Assembly: GCF_003054445.1 (NCBI RefSeq)
Contig: NC_042507.1
Span: 1,798,001-1,862,000 of the forward strand
Length of the DNA: 64,000 nucleotides
DNA from: Pichia kudriavzevii
Lineage: Eukaryota; Ascomycota; Pichiomycetes; Pichiales; Pichiaceae
Direction of reading: 5' to 3'
This document shows, piece after piece, positions 18,080-28,358 of this stretch. How positions within the stretch are numbered: the stretch's first letter is position 1; each line of letters starts with the position of its first letter. Both the position numbers and the translations under genes were made by a program. The notes under the pieces were generated by a model. That model saw only the letters and a list, made by a program, of their open reading frames with translations, searched no databases and had not been told where the DNA came from.

Positions 18080-21000
18080 ATGTCCAACATTCCCGAGGAT
18101 ATCCAGCAGACGCTTGGAAACTTGCTCACTGCGTTGTCATCTACGGACAACGCCTATCGTAAGCAAGCAGAACTTGTATTGAATAATGAATGGTGCATCA
18201 GGGATAAGGTTGATATTTTGTTAGTATTTTTGGCAGAACAAGCAGCCAATGGTGCGGAGGAGAACACACGTGCGTTTGCAGCAGTTTTATTTAGGCGTTT
18301 CTCGATTAAATCTCCCAACTATCAGGGGTTCTCTGTCACTGACAGACAAATTGATCATATTTCAGTGCCGGCAAAAGTTGAAATTCGCCGTTTGTTATTG
18401 CAGGGATTTACTTCACAGCAAACCAAGAATGTCAGGCATAAATTAGCAGACGCAATTGCAGAGGTTGCTAAGGATAACTTTGATTGGCCAGAATTATTGC
18501 CTATGGTTTTGCATGCAACTAGCTCAAACGATGCCGCAATGAAGGAGTCTTCATTCAGAATGATTGCAACAACTCCTCAAATAATCAGTAAGCATGATCT
18601 AAATGAATCGTTTCTAAAAATGTTCCACTCTGGGTTTGAGGACGAATCTGATGATGTAAGAATAGCCACTTGTACTGCATTTGTTGCCTTTTTTGAAAAT
18701 CTACCTAAGTCTATGTGGTCAGTTCTATCACAGCTATTACCGAATCTTTTAAACTCTTTACCGAGGTTATTGAGCAGTGGTAACGATACTGCATTAGCAT
18801 CCGTCTTGGAGAGCTTGATTGACTTGGTCGTTCTTGCCCCAAAGATCTTTAAGCCAATGTTTGAAACAATCATTAGCTTTTGCTCACAGGTTGCTCAGAA
18901 TACAGACTTAGAATCAAATGCAAGACTTACAGCTTTGGAGTTGTTAACTACTTTCTCTGAAACTTCTCCAAATATGTGTAAAAGAGAACCATCTTACTCC
19001 ACCACCATGGTTATTATTACCCTAAAATTGATGACTGAAGTCTGTATTGATGATGATGATTGTTCCGAATGGAATAACACGGAGGATCCAACAGATGAAG
19101 GAGATGAAGATGAATATAATGCGGCAAGACAGGCACTTGATAGAGTTGCTCTTAAATTGAATGGCCAATGTCTAGCTACCCCGTTGTTCCAATATTTACC
19201 ACATATGCTTCAATCTCAAAACTGGAGAGAGAGACAAGCTGCACTAATGGCATTGTCATCTGCCAGTGAAGGGTGTGCAGACGTCTTAATTTCGGAAATT
19301 CCAAAACTCCTGGATTTGGTGTTGCCATCTCTGAACGATCCACAGCCAAGAGTCCAGTTTGCTTGTTGTAATGCTCTAGGCCAAATGTCAACAGATTTTG
19401 CTAGCGTTATCCAAAGAACTTCTGGTGGTAAGATCTTGCCAGCTTTGATCTCAATGCTATCCACTAATAACGTTCCTAGGGTCCAAACACATGCAGCAGC
19501 TGCATTGGTCAACTTCTGTGAAGAAGCAACTAAAGATATTGTTGAACCATACCTTGATGATTTGCTTAATAACCTATTAAACTTACTTAAATCATCTCCA
19601 AAGAGATATGTCCAAGAACAAGTAATCACTACGATAGCTGTTGTTGCAGATGCTGCTGAAAATAAATTCATCAAGTACTATGATACTTTGATGCCATTGT
19701 TGGTTTCTGTGATGAAATCCGATGTCGACAGTAATGGCAGAACATTAATTGCGAAATCTATCGAATGTGCTACATTGATTGCCACGGCAGTTGGGAAGGA
19801 AAAATTCTCTGAAAGTGCTAATGAGATACTTGAGATTTTCACTGTATTGCAAAATAACTTACAAGGTGAAGATGATCCAGTCAAGCCATACCTTGAAAAA
19901 GGTTGGAGTAGGGTCTGTAAGCTTATTGGTAAAGCATTTGTTCCGTTTTTGCCTGGCGTAATTCCACCATTATTAGAACAGGCTAAGGCAACTCAGGACA
20001 TTTCCATAGTGGAAGAGGATCAGCTGGAAGAAATCAATCAGAATGAAGACTACGAGGTTATTCAGTTGTCTGGAAAACACATTGCAGTCCATACATCTGT
20101 ACTAGACGATAAGGCTTCTGCTATTGAAATCTTGAAACTATATTCTGAAGTACTCGGCTCTGCTTTCTTCCCTTATGTTCTTGAAATTGCAAACGAAATT
20201 GTTATTCCCGGTCTTGATTTCTATTTACACGACGGTGTCAGAGGTACGTGTGCAGTTACCATGCCTTCCTTGTTGAAATGTTGTATTGAATCCACTGGCT
20301 CATCCCAGTCTACAGAGTCTTTCACCATTTGGAAGGGAATGGCCAACAAATTGATTTCACAGTTGGAATCAGACCCGGCACTAGAGCTCTTCTTTGCATA
20401 CTATTACGCTCTATCAAAATGTCTTGATTTGATGGGTCCTCAAGCTCTAGATGATACACAACTAGTCAATCTTGCTAAGTCTATACATGGCAATTTATCT
20501 GATGTTTATGAAAGAATCTCAAATCATGATGAAGTTGATGATGACTACAATGAGGAAGTTGCGGAATACGATGAAGATTGTACCGATGAGGAATTATTAG
20601 AAGAAGTCGTTAAAGGTATTTCCGCCGTATTTGAAAACAGTGGTCCAAGATCTATACCCATTTTCATGACATTGGCACCAGTAGTCAGCGCATTCTTGAA
20701 GGATGAGAATCCTATACTTAACAGATTTGCAATATCAATTATTTGCGATTTAGTCAAGTTTGGCGGTGAGCAAGCGTTCGATTTTAATGATCTATTTTTG
20801 AACCCCGTTGGTACTTCTCTTTCTTCTTCTGATTCAAAGGTTCGTGAAATGGCAGCCAAGTGTGTTGGTTTATGTGCACAATCAATTAACAGTGCAAAAT
20901 ATTCCCAATTTGCATTGGCCTGTCTACCATCATTGACTCAAATGGCCTCGATTCCAGATGCTCGTGCCCCTGATAATATCGAAGCTACAGAACAAATATG

Positions 21001-21361
21001 CGCAACTATTGCAATTATAATTCAATGCTACGGTAACCAAATTCCAAATGTGAACGATTTAATCAATTCATGGATAAGCCTTCTGCCAATTTGTCAAAAT
21101 ATTGAGCTTGCCAAGATAGCATATCCTTTCTTAACCCAGTTGGTCAATCAACAACATGAGATTGTTGCATCCAAAATCCCAAAAATTGTGGATAGTGTTA
21201 TTCAAGCTTTACTATATGCCTCCATTTCTGATGATGTTGCTGTAAATGCGGTCTCTGCGGTTAAAGGTTTATTGGCAACATTACCAGAATCACAAAGTAT
21301 GACCATAATGAATGGTTACAGTACCGAAGCAAAGGCAGTTATATCAAAGTGGTTTGTATAA
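18080..21361 (+). CDS. PSE1: karyopherin beta / importin Pse1 (Kap121)
   Basis: The 1,093-residue HEAT-repeat importin matches S. cerevisiae Pse1/Kap121 in length (1,089) and throughout. Landmarks include FLAEQAANGAEENTRAFAAVLFRR near 50, LPNLLNSLPRLL near 220, RQALDRVALKLNGQCLATPLFQYLP at about 350-375, RVQTHAAAALVNFCEEA near 470, ENKFIKYYDTLMPLL near 530 and an acidic loop (about 812-842). It carries proteins with lysine-rich signals into the nucleus and binds Ran-GTP through its N-terminal repeats. There is no truncation. The ATG at 18080 follows a pyrimidine-rich leader and lines up with the yeast start. Confidence 0.95.
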   Translation: MSNIPEDIQQTLGNLLTALSSTDNAYRKQAELVLNNEWCIRDKVDILLVFLAEQAANGAEENTRAFAAVLFRRFSIKSPNYQGFSVTDRQIDHISVPAKVEIRRLLLQGFTSQQTKNVRHKLADAIAEVAKDNFDWPELLPMVLHATSSNDAAMKESSFRMIATTPQIISKHDLNESFLKMFHSGFEDESDDVRIATCTAFVAFFENLPKSMWSVLSQLLPNLLNSLPRLLSSGNDTALASVLESLIDLVVLAPKIFKPMFETIISFCSQVAQNTDLESNARLTALELLTTFSETSPNMCKREPSYSTTMVIITLKLMTEVCIDDDDCSEWNNTEDPTDEGDEDEYNAARQALDRVALKLNGQCLATPLFQYLPHMLQSQNWRERQAALMALSSASEGCADVLISEIPKLLDLVLPSLNDPQPRVQFACCNALGQMSTDFASVIQRTSGGKILPALISMLSTNNVPRVQTHAAAALVNFCEEATKDIVEPYLDDLLNNLLNLLKSSPKRYVQEQVITTIAVVADAAENKFIKYYDTLMPLLVSVMKSDVDSNGRTLIAKSIECATLIATAVGKEKFSESANEILEIFTVLQNNLQGEDDPVKPYLEKGWSRVCKLIGKAFVPFLPGVIPPLLEQAKATQDISIVEEDQLEEINQNEDYEVIQLSGKHIAVHTSVLDDKASAIEILKLYSEVLGSAFFPYVLEIANEIVIPGLDFYLHDGVRGTCAVTMPSLLKCCIESTGSSQSTESFTIWKGMANKLISQLESDPALELFFAYYYALSKCLDLMGPQALDDTQLVNLAKSIHGNLSDVYERISNHDEVDDDYNEEVAEYDEDCTDEELLEEVVKGISAVFENSGPRSIPIFMTLAPVVSAFLKDENPILNRFAISIICDLVKFGGEQAFDFNDLFLNPVGTSLSSSDSKVREMAAKCVGLCAQSINSAKYSQFALACLPSLTQMASIPDARAPDNIEATEQICATIAIIIQCYGNQIPNVNDLINSWISLLPICQNIELAKIAYPFLTQLVNQQHEIVASKIPKIVDSVIQALLYASISDDVAVNAVSAVKGLLATLPESQSMTIMNGYSTEAKAVISKWFV

Positions 21362-21475
21362 TTTTTTATGTTTGTATATAGACAACAGTATGTTTAGTAT
21401 CGTTTAAACTTCTTCCATATAGAAACCAGAAAAATTAGAAAGGAAAAGAAAAACAAAGAAAAGAATTAAAAAAAA

Positions 21476-23845
21476 TCAATAAAGAACCTGCTTATAGTAA
21501 TCAATGTCTAGAATAGTAGTACCTTTTACAATTTTGGATGGCTTGAGTGTTGAGGGGTGTGCTTTTAAGAACTTATTCAATGACTTGAACGGTTTAGATT
21601 GGCCATCATCAAATAACTCAACAAACTGACGAAGTAGATTGCTAGCTATGACACTGTTGTATAGAATTTCAGCTATTAATTCGATTGAGGAAGAGAAATC
21701 AGGTGTTTTCGATGAGGAATCTAACTTGTTATCTTGCTTCACCTGGAAGAGTTTGGACAATAGTATGGCTGATGGCATTATCATCCTCAAATTTTCGTGA
21801 CATAAATCCCTGATACACTTGAAGAAATTCAGAAGCCCGAATTCTTGGTAATTTATTAGGAATGTCAACATAAAATCAAAGGTGAACTCATTTAGCAATC
21901 TGGATATCGAATTGTCGACTTTCTGGAATGATAGTTTAGGTAATTTGTAGTTTTCGCCTAATATCAGCAAACTGATATTTGCTGTCAACTCTAATGTTAC
22001 TGATTTATTTAAGAGCTTATAGCTCAACGCTTTGTTTGATTTAAAGCTACCCACCCTTGTGGAAATACCCTGCTTAAACTGATTCAAGGTAAATTCGTCC
22101 TTTACTTCACTAGAAAATAAGTCAGGTAGTCTTAAGACATTGGACTCTGCATTTAACTTTTTTAAGAACCTCAATGATCTAGATTTAATAGAAACTAATA
22201 GCAATAGTGACTGTTCAAGCAAGGATATAGAATCATCGGAGATAACCTTTGGATAGTTCTCAAACTCTTGGTATGTGTGGTATAAGGAACCATAATTTGA
22301 AGACTGTAGATCGATGTTGTTCTCAAAAGACATGTCTGATCGGTAAACAGGCGGAATATATTCAATCCCCAACGATCCAACTAGGCCTTTGGGTATTTGG
22401 TTAAACATATTTGAGTTAAAGTTAATGCTGTTTAAGGTTATGCAAAGTAGTGTTTGAGCGACAGCTAGCAACGCATGTATACTTTTAGAGCAGCCCACGT
22501 CAACTAATAAACTATTCAAATTCATGAAGCCGTCTTCAGTTTCCAAATTCAACTCTAAAGTAATAAGAGCTAGTTTTAATGTTTTTAGAAAATCCCGTTC
22601 TTTTGTATAATCAAGCTTGATATTTTGATCAATTAGCTCAAATATTGGCAGTAAAGTATTTATGTTCAAGTTTGATTGCAAATCCTCCGATGAAACACCT
22701 AATATTGAGCAATAGTTTGGGTTGTTGTATTCAATGAGATACAATAGTAGTTCTTTGTCAGCTACTCTGAAAGTACTATAATTTAGGAAAAAATGAGAAG
22801 ATATATGTAAGAGGACGAATATTGAAATATCTCTCAATTGTTGGTCAGGATTTTCCTCACCAACAAAGCTATCAATTGAAGCAAATAGACCCAAGTCACT
22901 GGTGATATATATTGTCAGATAGTCTTTAAATGAGCTCGAAATGTACATTTCATTTGCCAATTCTATCATTGACGCCTTGGTGAGGGGATCTTTGAATATC
23001 TTCCCAATCTTAGAAAGATTTTTGACTAAGTCGTGTAGAAACGACATATGAAATGAAGAGTAAAAGATGATGTTGAGTAAATTTGTACCCTTGTAATCTG
23101 TACTCAGGGTGGATTCATCAAGAAGCAAAGACATTCTATATCTTTGCATAATACCAAATAGACTGGGAATAGCAGTTAAATATTTGGCAGTACTAGGTGA
23201 GGTTTCCAAACCAAAACTTTCTGTTATTCGAGAACCCATGGTTCCATCAACAATTGAATATTTTAAAAAGGAAAACAAGTGTTCATTGAAACAATGCAAA
23301 ATGCAAATCAATGTGAATGTCTTTTCTAAGTTTTCAGATTTGTTAAATTCCTGTAACCGAGATCCTTTAGCTGACATACACTTTATGAAAGGGTCAATTA
23401 CATTCAGTTGCGAGCAAGCAATTAAGCTACCAAAATTCTTGAATGCGTAGTTGTTGTGATATACTGGTAGCTGGAAATGGTACTTAAATAGGTTGGCCAG
23501 AGATAAGAGAACTATATAAATCTTGTGTGCCGTTTCTGTTTTGGAAATATGAGGCAACAATGATTCTATTTGGTTTATAATTTTGATAATGGAAAAAACA
23601 GTCAGTAGCTCCAGTTTATTTTCCTCCCTGGTAGAAGTATCAGAAACGTTTAATAGCTCAACTGCGAGTTCCTCCATTCCATCATCAAAGGAAGGAACGC
23701 TCACCTTCATTTGTTGTACAATTTTGCTGAGAAGTTCATTTGAACGTATGGCCACTGCTAAAGAATCAGTCGGTTCAGGTGCCAACTCCGATGAAGAGAG
23801 ACTATTGATGATATTTTCTAATGTCGCATGTTTCGACGCCTCCAT
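21476..23845 (-). CDS. unrecognised large protein, predicted alpha-helical
   Basis: From the ATG at 23845 the product is 789 residues; the frame extends to 24010, but that extension is Phe/Tyr-rich, AT-driven and probably leader (another ATG is at 23917). I do not recognise the family. The sequence is leucine-, serine- and asparagine-rich, has no signal peptide, clear membrane segment, zinc motif or NTP-binding loop, and reads like a continuous alpha-solenoid with many amphipathic helices (for example LVKNLSKIGKIF and LNEFTFDFMLTFLINYQEFGLLNFFK). The long uninterrupted frame and its position between two housekeeping genes argue that it is real. It may be a fast-evolving orthologue of a known yeast protein; a profile search or structure prediction would decide. 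Confidence 0.8.
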   Translation of the reverse strand: MEASKHATLENIINSLSSSELAPEPTDSLAVAIRSNELLSKIVQQMKVSVPSFDDGMEELAVELLNVSDTSTREENKLELLTVFSIIKIINQIESLLPHISKTETAHKIYIVLLSLANLFKYHFQLPVYHNNYAFKNFGSLIACSQLNVIDPFIKCMSAKGSRLQEFNKSENLEKTFTLICILHCFNEHLFSFLKYSIVDGTMGSRITESFGLETSPSTAKYLTAIPSLFGIMQRYRMSLLLDESTLSTDYKGTNLLNIIFYSSFHMSFLHDLVKNLSKIGKIFKDPLTKASMIELANEMYISSSFKDYLTIYITSDLGLFASIDSFVGEENPDQQLRDISIFVLLHISSHFFLNYSTFRVADKELLLYLIEYNNPNYCSILGVSSEDLQSNLNINTLLPIFELIDQNIKLDYTKERDFLKTLKLALITLELNLETEDGFMNLNSLLVDVGCSKSIHALLAVAQTLLCITLNSINFNSNMFNQIPKGLVGSLGIEYIPPVYRSDMSFENNIDLQSSNYGSLYHTYQEFENYPKVISDDSISLLEQSLLLLVSIKSRSLRFLKKLNAESNVLRLPDLFSSEVKDEFTLNQFKQGISTRVGSFKSNKALSYKLLNKSVTLELTANISLLILGENYKLPKLSFQKVDNSISRLLNEFTFDFMLTFLINYQEFGLLNFFKCIRDLCHENLRMIMPSAILLSKLFQVKQDNKLDSSSKTPDFSSSIELIAEILYNSVIASNLLRQFVELFDDGQSKPFKSLNKFLKAHPSTLKPSKIVKGTTILDIDYYKQVLY

Positions 23846-24169
23846 TCTTGCACTCAAAGAGTAACACCAACTATGTGTTTCAAAGAAAGATGGACCAGCT
23901 GAGCAATTGATTTTCATTATCTTCAGAAAGAAGCTCTTTGTAGAAAAAAAAAAAAAATATATATATATTAATGGAGGCTCAGTGAATAACCGAATAATGT
24001 AGAAAATCACATCATTTCCATTTTAGGTCTATGTGTGATCATCTGATGCTCTAAAACTGGTTTAAATTTGGTGGAGTACCCTTATCCAAGAGTAAAAGAA
24101 TTTAGGGTCTTATTTCTTTCCTATTCCCCCCAAACACTTTTTAGTCTAATACTGAAGCAACTAGCACAA

Positions 24170-24871
24170 ATGGGAAAAACAGCTTTATTAATCATCGATC
24201 TACAAGAAGATTTTCTTCCGCCAAACGGATCACTTGCTGTCAAGAATGGTAGGGACATTATTAATCCTATCATTGATTTAATGACCAACAAGAAGTATGA
24301 ATGGGATACGGTGGTGGCAACAAAGGACTGGCATCCACAGGGCCACATTTCATTTGCAAGCACTCACAAGCAAGAACCGTACAGCACCAAGCTCATTGCA
24401 TGTCCAGATGGGAAACAAGAGGCCAAACTTCACACTCTCTGGCCGGATCATTGTGTCCAGGAGAGTAGTGGATCCGAATTTCCAAAAGAATTTTTGGACG
24501 TTTTCAATGAATTCAAGTACAGACAAGACCCTCCAACAAAGTTGATACTAAAGGGATACCTACAGGATCGGGAATACTACTCTTGTTTCCAAGATATCTG
24601 GGGGTTGCACAAGACAGAATGTGCAAGCTACCTAAATGACTTGGGAATCACCAATGTTGTTGCGGTTGGCATTGCATACGATTATTGTGTCTTGAATTCC
24701 TGTATTGATTCACAAAAGAACGGCTTCAACACGTATGTTGTGAGTGACTTAACAAGATCTGTGCAACCGGAAAAGGATTCCGAGACATCCGCCATTTACG
24801 AAAAGAACGGAGTTGAGATCATCAAGTCCTCAGACCCACTTTTGGAAAAGCTCGTGGGAGCCTATTTATGA
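24170..24871 (+). CDS. PNC1: nicotinamidase
   Basis: The ATG at 24170 gives a 233-residue isochorismatase-fold protein starting MGKTALLIIDLQEDF, as in S. cerevisiae Pnc1; the frame is open 102 bp further upstream but without similarity. It converts nicotinamide to nicotinic acid in the NAD+ salvage pathway and so relieves sirtuin inhibition. The catalytic triad is visible as Asp10, Lys128 (LILKGY) and Cys173 (AYDYCVL). Metal ligands are Asp53 and His55 (KDWHPQGH) and His94 (WPDHC). All key residues are present and the length is normal. Confidence 0.94.
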   Translation: MGKTALLIIDLQEDFLPPNGSLAVKNGRDIINPIIDLMTNKKYEWDTVVATKDWHPQGHISFASTHKQEPYSTKLIACPDGKQEAKLHTLWPDHCVQESSGSEFPKEFLDVFNEFKYRQDPPTKLILKGYLQDREYYSCFQDIWGLHKTECASYLNDLGITNVVAVGIAYDYCVLNSCIDSQKNGFNTYVVSDLTRSVQPEKDSETSAIYEKNGVEIIKSSDPLLEKLVGAYL

Positions 24872-25970
24872 GCTATTTGGCTAATATTATCTAGTCGTTT
24901 TTTGTTGTATTTTTCGTATTTTCCTTTTTCGTGTACTTGAATGACGTGTTTGAAGCAGAAAAGAAACCACATGGAATGTGTCACCTCATATATGTGCAGT
25001 TCGGCGTTAAAGAAGTACAATTCCAAAACACAGGTTTCCTTAAACCACTTTTAAGGTGTATGCACCCAAAAACGCGCAATATGACTAGATAGCCAATTAC
25101 TGAAAATTTAGGACTATTGAGACCAGGGTGCTGCTTAATGGGAAGAGCGATAAAACAGTAACAAACTGCGCAAATCTGCTTGGCAAACCAAACAAGTGGG
25201 TTTCTGCAAATGTTGCAAACAATAATAGGGTTTGTTGATGCCGAATTGTTAATTCGCAATGTACACAATATGCAATTGTATTAACATTAAACTCAGAATT
25301 ACTTTTTAGGTGCCGTGTTGCAGTGCCTATCATCGACAAGCTACCACCAACATTCTCCAGGGCAGCGCTATTAAATGCAAGATTATGCACACGTCTCCTT
25401 GCTAACTGCGTTTCGGACAAGAAGAATATCCAAATTAGCGAAGATGATTTTTATTTTATTTTATTTTATTTTATTTTATTTTATTTTATTTTATTTTATT
25501 TTATTTTATTTTATTTTATTTTATTTTATTTTATTTTATTTTATTTTATTTTATTTTATTTTATTTTATTTTATTTTATTTTATTTTATTTTATTTTATT
25601 TTATTTTATTTTATTTTATTTTATTTTATTTTATTTTATTTTATTTTATTTTATTTTATTTTATTTTATTTTATTTTATTTTATTTTATTTTATTTTATT
25701 TTATTTTATTTTATTTTATTTTATTTTATTTATTTTATTTTATTTTATTTTATTTTATTTTATTTTATTTTATTTTATTTTATTTTATTTTATTTTATTT
25801 TATTTTATTTTATTTTATTTTATTTTATTTTCCATTTTTTTGCTGTTCTGTTGCGTTATAGACTAAATGTGCATCTAGGTGTACAAGAGACTCAGGTTGA
25901 GCATATAGGGCAAACCACGCTTGGAACCATTACATTCCGACTTACATAAAAACAGATTTGACGTGCCGCC
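24872..25970. other. 1.1-kb intergenic region with microsatellite, upstream of AIM11
   Basis: Between two + strand genes. It contains the PNC1 terminator region, about 550 bp of unremarkable AT-rich sequence with a small inverted repeat CGAATT/AATTCG (25242-25256), then the (TTTTA)n array (25448-25831), then about 140 bp before the AIM11 start. The frames reading FYFIL through the array are artefacts of the repeat. No gene is supported. Confidence 0.6.
25448..25831 (+). repeat. (TTTTA)n pentanucleotide microsatellite, about 77 units
   Basis: About 384 bp of nearly perfect TTTTA repeats. One unit is short by a single T (about 25729-25732), which splits the array into blocks of about 280 and 100 bp. 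On the + strand all frames stay open (Phe-Tyr-Phe-Ile-Leu), giving spurious open frames. It is by far the longest simple repeat in the window. Confidence 0.98.
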
Positions 25971-26462
25971 ATGGATTTCGGGAAGGTTTTTGGTAGAGGC
26001 GATCCGTCTAAGAAGACAGATGCTGTGTTGGCTTACAATGAGAGAAGATTTTACCAGATGGCGACATTCTACGGCTTTACCCTGGCAACATACATTGCGT
26101 CCAAGATTGCGTATAGAGGAGTCATCAAGAGAAGGTACAATCCTACTTTCTACCAGCATAACCATGTCCCACCTAAATTCAACTTCTACAAGGATGCAAT
26201 GGTTGCGGTCACGCATGCGTCTTTGCTAGCTGTCACCTCGATGGGTATGATAATCTCAGGCGGGTTCTGGTATTGTGACATTTCCAACGTCAAGGAATTT
26301 ACGAGCAGAATGAAGGTTTTCCTAGGAGGATATGAGGCTGAGAAGCAATTGAAGGCTATGCCTGAGGATGAGGAGACTAAGCAAATCACAGATTCACTTG
26401 ATAGTATACTAAATGGCAATATACTAGATGCCTTTGAAGATACCGAAAAGAAAGACAAATAG
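25971..26462 (+). CDS. AIM11: Aim11-family mitochondrial membrane protein
   Basis: The 163-residue protein has two predicted membrane segments (about 30-48, FYGFTLATYIASKIAY, and 83-103, SLLAVTSMGMIISGGFWY). RRFYQMATFYG, RRYNPTFYQHN and CDISNVKEF match segments of S. cerevisiae Aim11 in order. The family is fungal; its loss alters inheritance of mitochondria in a yeast screen, and the biochemical role is unknown. The N-terminus is about 20 residues longer than in S. cerevisiae and the C-terminus is acidic. The gene begins about 140 bp after a long TTTTA microsatellite, which therefore sits in its likely promoter. Confidence 0.82.
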   Translation: MDFGKVFGRGDPSKKTDAVLAYNERRFYQMATFYGFTLATYIASKIAYRGVIKRRYNPTFYQHNHVPPKFNFYKDAMVAVTHASLLAVTSMGMIISGGFWYCDISNVKEFTSRMKVFLGGYEAEKQLKAMPEDEETKQITDSLDSILNGNILDAFEDTEKKDK

Positions 26463-26794
26463 TAATATATAAAAACCCTATAGTATTACGTACATGTATA
26501 TAGTTACTTACAAAACTTAGGTCTAAAACGGAGCAACCGGAGTGCTGATTTTACCCACTGAAATGGTGATATTTTAATCCACAATCTACCACGTGCATGG
26601 AAAAACATATGTCAAAATTTTTTTTTTAAAAAAATATTTAGGCAAGGATATATCTATATACCTGTATTTATGTATAGGTACAATTGTATTTAATCACATC
26701 AACCCGTGTAGCCTAAAACCTGAAGCATCTCGCTTTTCATTGTCACCTATAAAATAAGACTTGAGGCTATTTAACACAAGGTGCATATATATCA
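26463..26794 (+). promoter_or_regulatory. PPN2 upstream region with CACGTG site
   Basis: 332 bp between AIM11 and PPN2. CACGTG at 26590-26595, in the context CCACGTGC, lies about 200 bp before the PPN2 ATG. The flank (no T immediately 5') is the type preferred by the phosphate regulator Pho4 rather than Cbf1. A TATA-rich stretch is at 26649-26665. Binding is inferred from the motif. Confidence 0.45.
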
Positions 26795-28078
26795 ATGACA
26801 GGCGAGCAAACCCCATTAATTAACTCTAATGATGAGTACTACATCGAAACCGAATACGGCTCTATTTTGCCACAATTCGTAAGAAAGAGCAAACCAATCA
26901 AGTACATGTTGTTGGTATTGGTAACAGGATTCGTTCTTTTCCTGGTATATGTGATGGTAGTTGTGCTGCCATCCGTGGTGCCGGATGCAGTAAGTATACC
27001 TGATTTTTCAATGGTCAAAAGTACGGGAATTTATTTACATCCACTAGTAGCCGAAAAAAAGGATAAGCCAGAGGACCCGGAAGATCCGGTCAAGATCATC
27101 CCTGATTTTAAACACTTGGATTATCTAGATGAAAGTAATCCAATTCTAAGTGAACATCTAGATAAATTGAGAAAATGGGATCCTAATTTTGATAATAAAA
27201 TTGCCAAGAAGAGAATGATTTTAATTGGGGATGTTCACGGGTCTCTTCATGAATTGAAAAGATTTTTATCGCATGTGAACTATGATGGAGGAAAAGAGGA
27301 TTATGTTTTATTATTAGGGGACTTTGTCAATAAGGGTCCAGATTCCATTGGCGTGATCAATTACATAATGGAGAATAATATTGATTGTGTTTTAGGTAAT
27401 CATGATTTGGCCATGCTGAAAAGGTATATCCAACTACATAATGTCCAAGCTCCTGTTTTTAAGAACAAAAACGGATATGAAGACTCTCATTTGTCACTGC
27501 GTGAACACTTTAAATTTGATGATTTGATGAAAATTGCAAAGAAGCTAACCCCTGAACATATGAGATTTTTGAGTAGTTTATCAGCAATCAAGACCTTAGG
27601 CCCTGTTCCAAGATTTAACAATAAAAAGCAAAGCCGGCACGCTGAATTTCCTGCTCAAGGATACGCAGTACATGCTGGATTGATGTGGGATAGAGACATT
27701 GACAACCAAGAAATTGAAGATGTCACAACAATGAGAGATCTGTTGCCACCATTTTGGAATGTATCAACAGAAGACACAAAAACGAAAATTGGTGGTGTCA
27801 AGTCTGTGCCATGGACCAAGGTTTGGAATGAAGTTCAACATGAGTTTTATAGCGAAGAACTGGAAAAGGTTAATGACTCTACGTTGACCATTGGCTCTAA
27901 GGTTTTCTATGGACATGCTGCAGGTAGAGGAGTTACTCTCAAGGACTTTTCCACAGGGTTGGACTCTGGATGCGTCTATGGTAAACAACTTACAGGGACT
28001 ATTATCTGGGCTCAAATGTCTTCACATAGAGAACCTAAAATTGTATATAAACAGATGGTGGTTGATATTAATTGCTAG
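26795..28078 (+). CDS. PPN2: vacuolar endopolyphosphatase Ppn2-like metallophosphatase
   Basis: The 427-residue type II membrane protein has a cytosolic tail of about 35 residues, one membrane helix (about 36-62), then a lumenal calcineurin-like phosphoesterase domain. Metal-binding motifs appear in order: GDVHGS (about 147), GDFVNKGPDS (about 178) and GNHD (about 203), with later histidines in YAVHAGLMWD and FYGHAAGRG. This layout matches S. cerevisiae Ppn2 (YNL217W), which cleaves long polyphosphate chains in the vacuole. Length is greater than the yeast protein because of the N-terminal region and an insert. A CACGTG motif upstream would fit phosphate control, which is inference. Confidence 0.87.
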   Translation: MTGEQTPLINSNDEYYIETEYGSILPQFVRKSKPIKYMLLVLVTGFVLFLVYVMVVVLPSVVPDAVSIPDFSMVKSTGIYLHPLVAEKKDKPEDPEDPVKIIPDFKHLDYLDESNPILSEHLDKLRKWDPNFDNKIAKKRMILIGDVHGSLHELKRFLSHVNYDGGKEDYVLLLGDFVNKGPDSIGVINYIMENNIDCVLGNHDLAMLKRYIQLHNVQAPVFKNKNGYEDSHLSLREHFKFDDLMKIAKKLTPEHMRFLSSLSAIKTLGPVPRFNNKKQSRHAEFPAQGYAVHAGLMWDRDIDNQEIEDVTTMRDLLPPFWNVSTEDTKTKIGGVKSVPWTKVWNEVQHEFYSEELEKVNDSTLTIGSKVFYGHAAGRGVTLKDFSTGLDSGCVYGKQLTGTIIWAQMSSHREPKIVYKQMVVDINC

Positions 28079-28358
28079 TTTTTTTTTTTTGTAAGCATAA
28101 TGCAGGGATATTTTATCTAATTGGATACTTATATAGACATCGAAAGTTGGACAACTTACTCAAGAAATAATATTGGCGGTGCATAGGATCCAATGGCAGT
28201 GGGTAAAGGCAGGAAGGGCGGGGTCAACTACTACAAAAGCTGAGTCGTCTAGAAAGCTCGATGTGGTGAAGAATTTCCAGTTGTATTTATGTCTTCGACA
28301 CGCTGGACGACCTTTTTTTTTCTTGCTCCTCTTTCTATAATCAACAAGCAAAAAACAA

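Noticed and set aside
25323-25949. Long + strand open frames rich in Phe-Tyr-Phe-Ile-Leu
   Set aside because: They are produced by the (TTTTA)n array, which has no stop in any + frame; flanks show no gene features.
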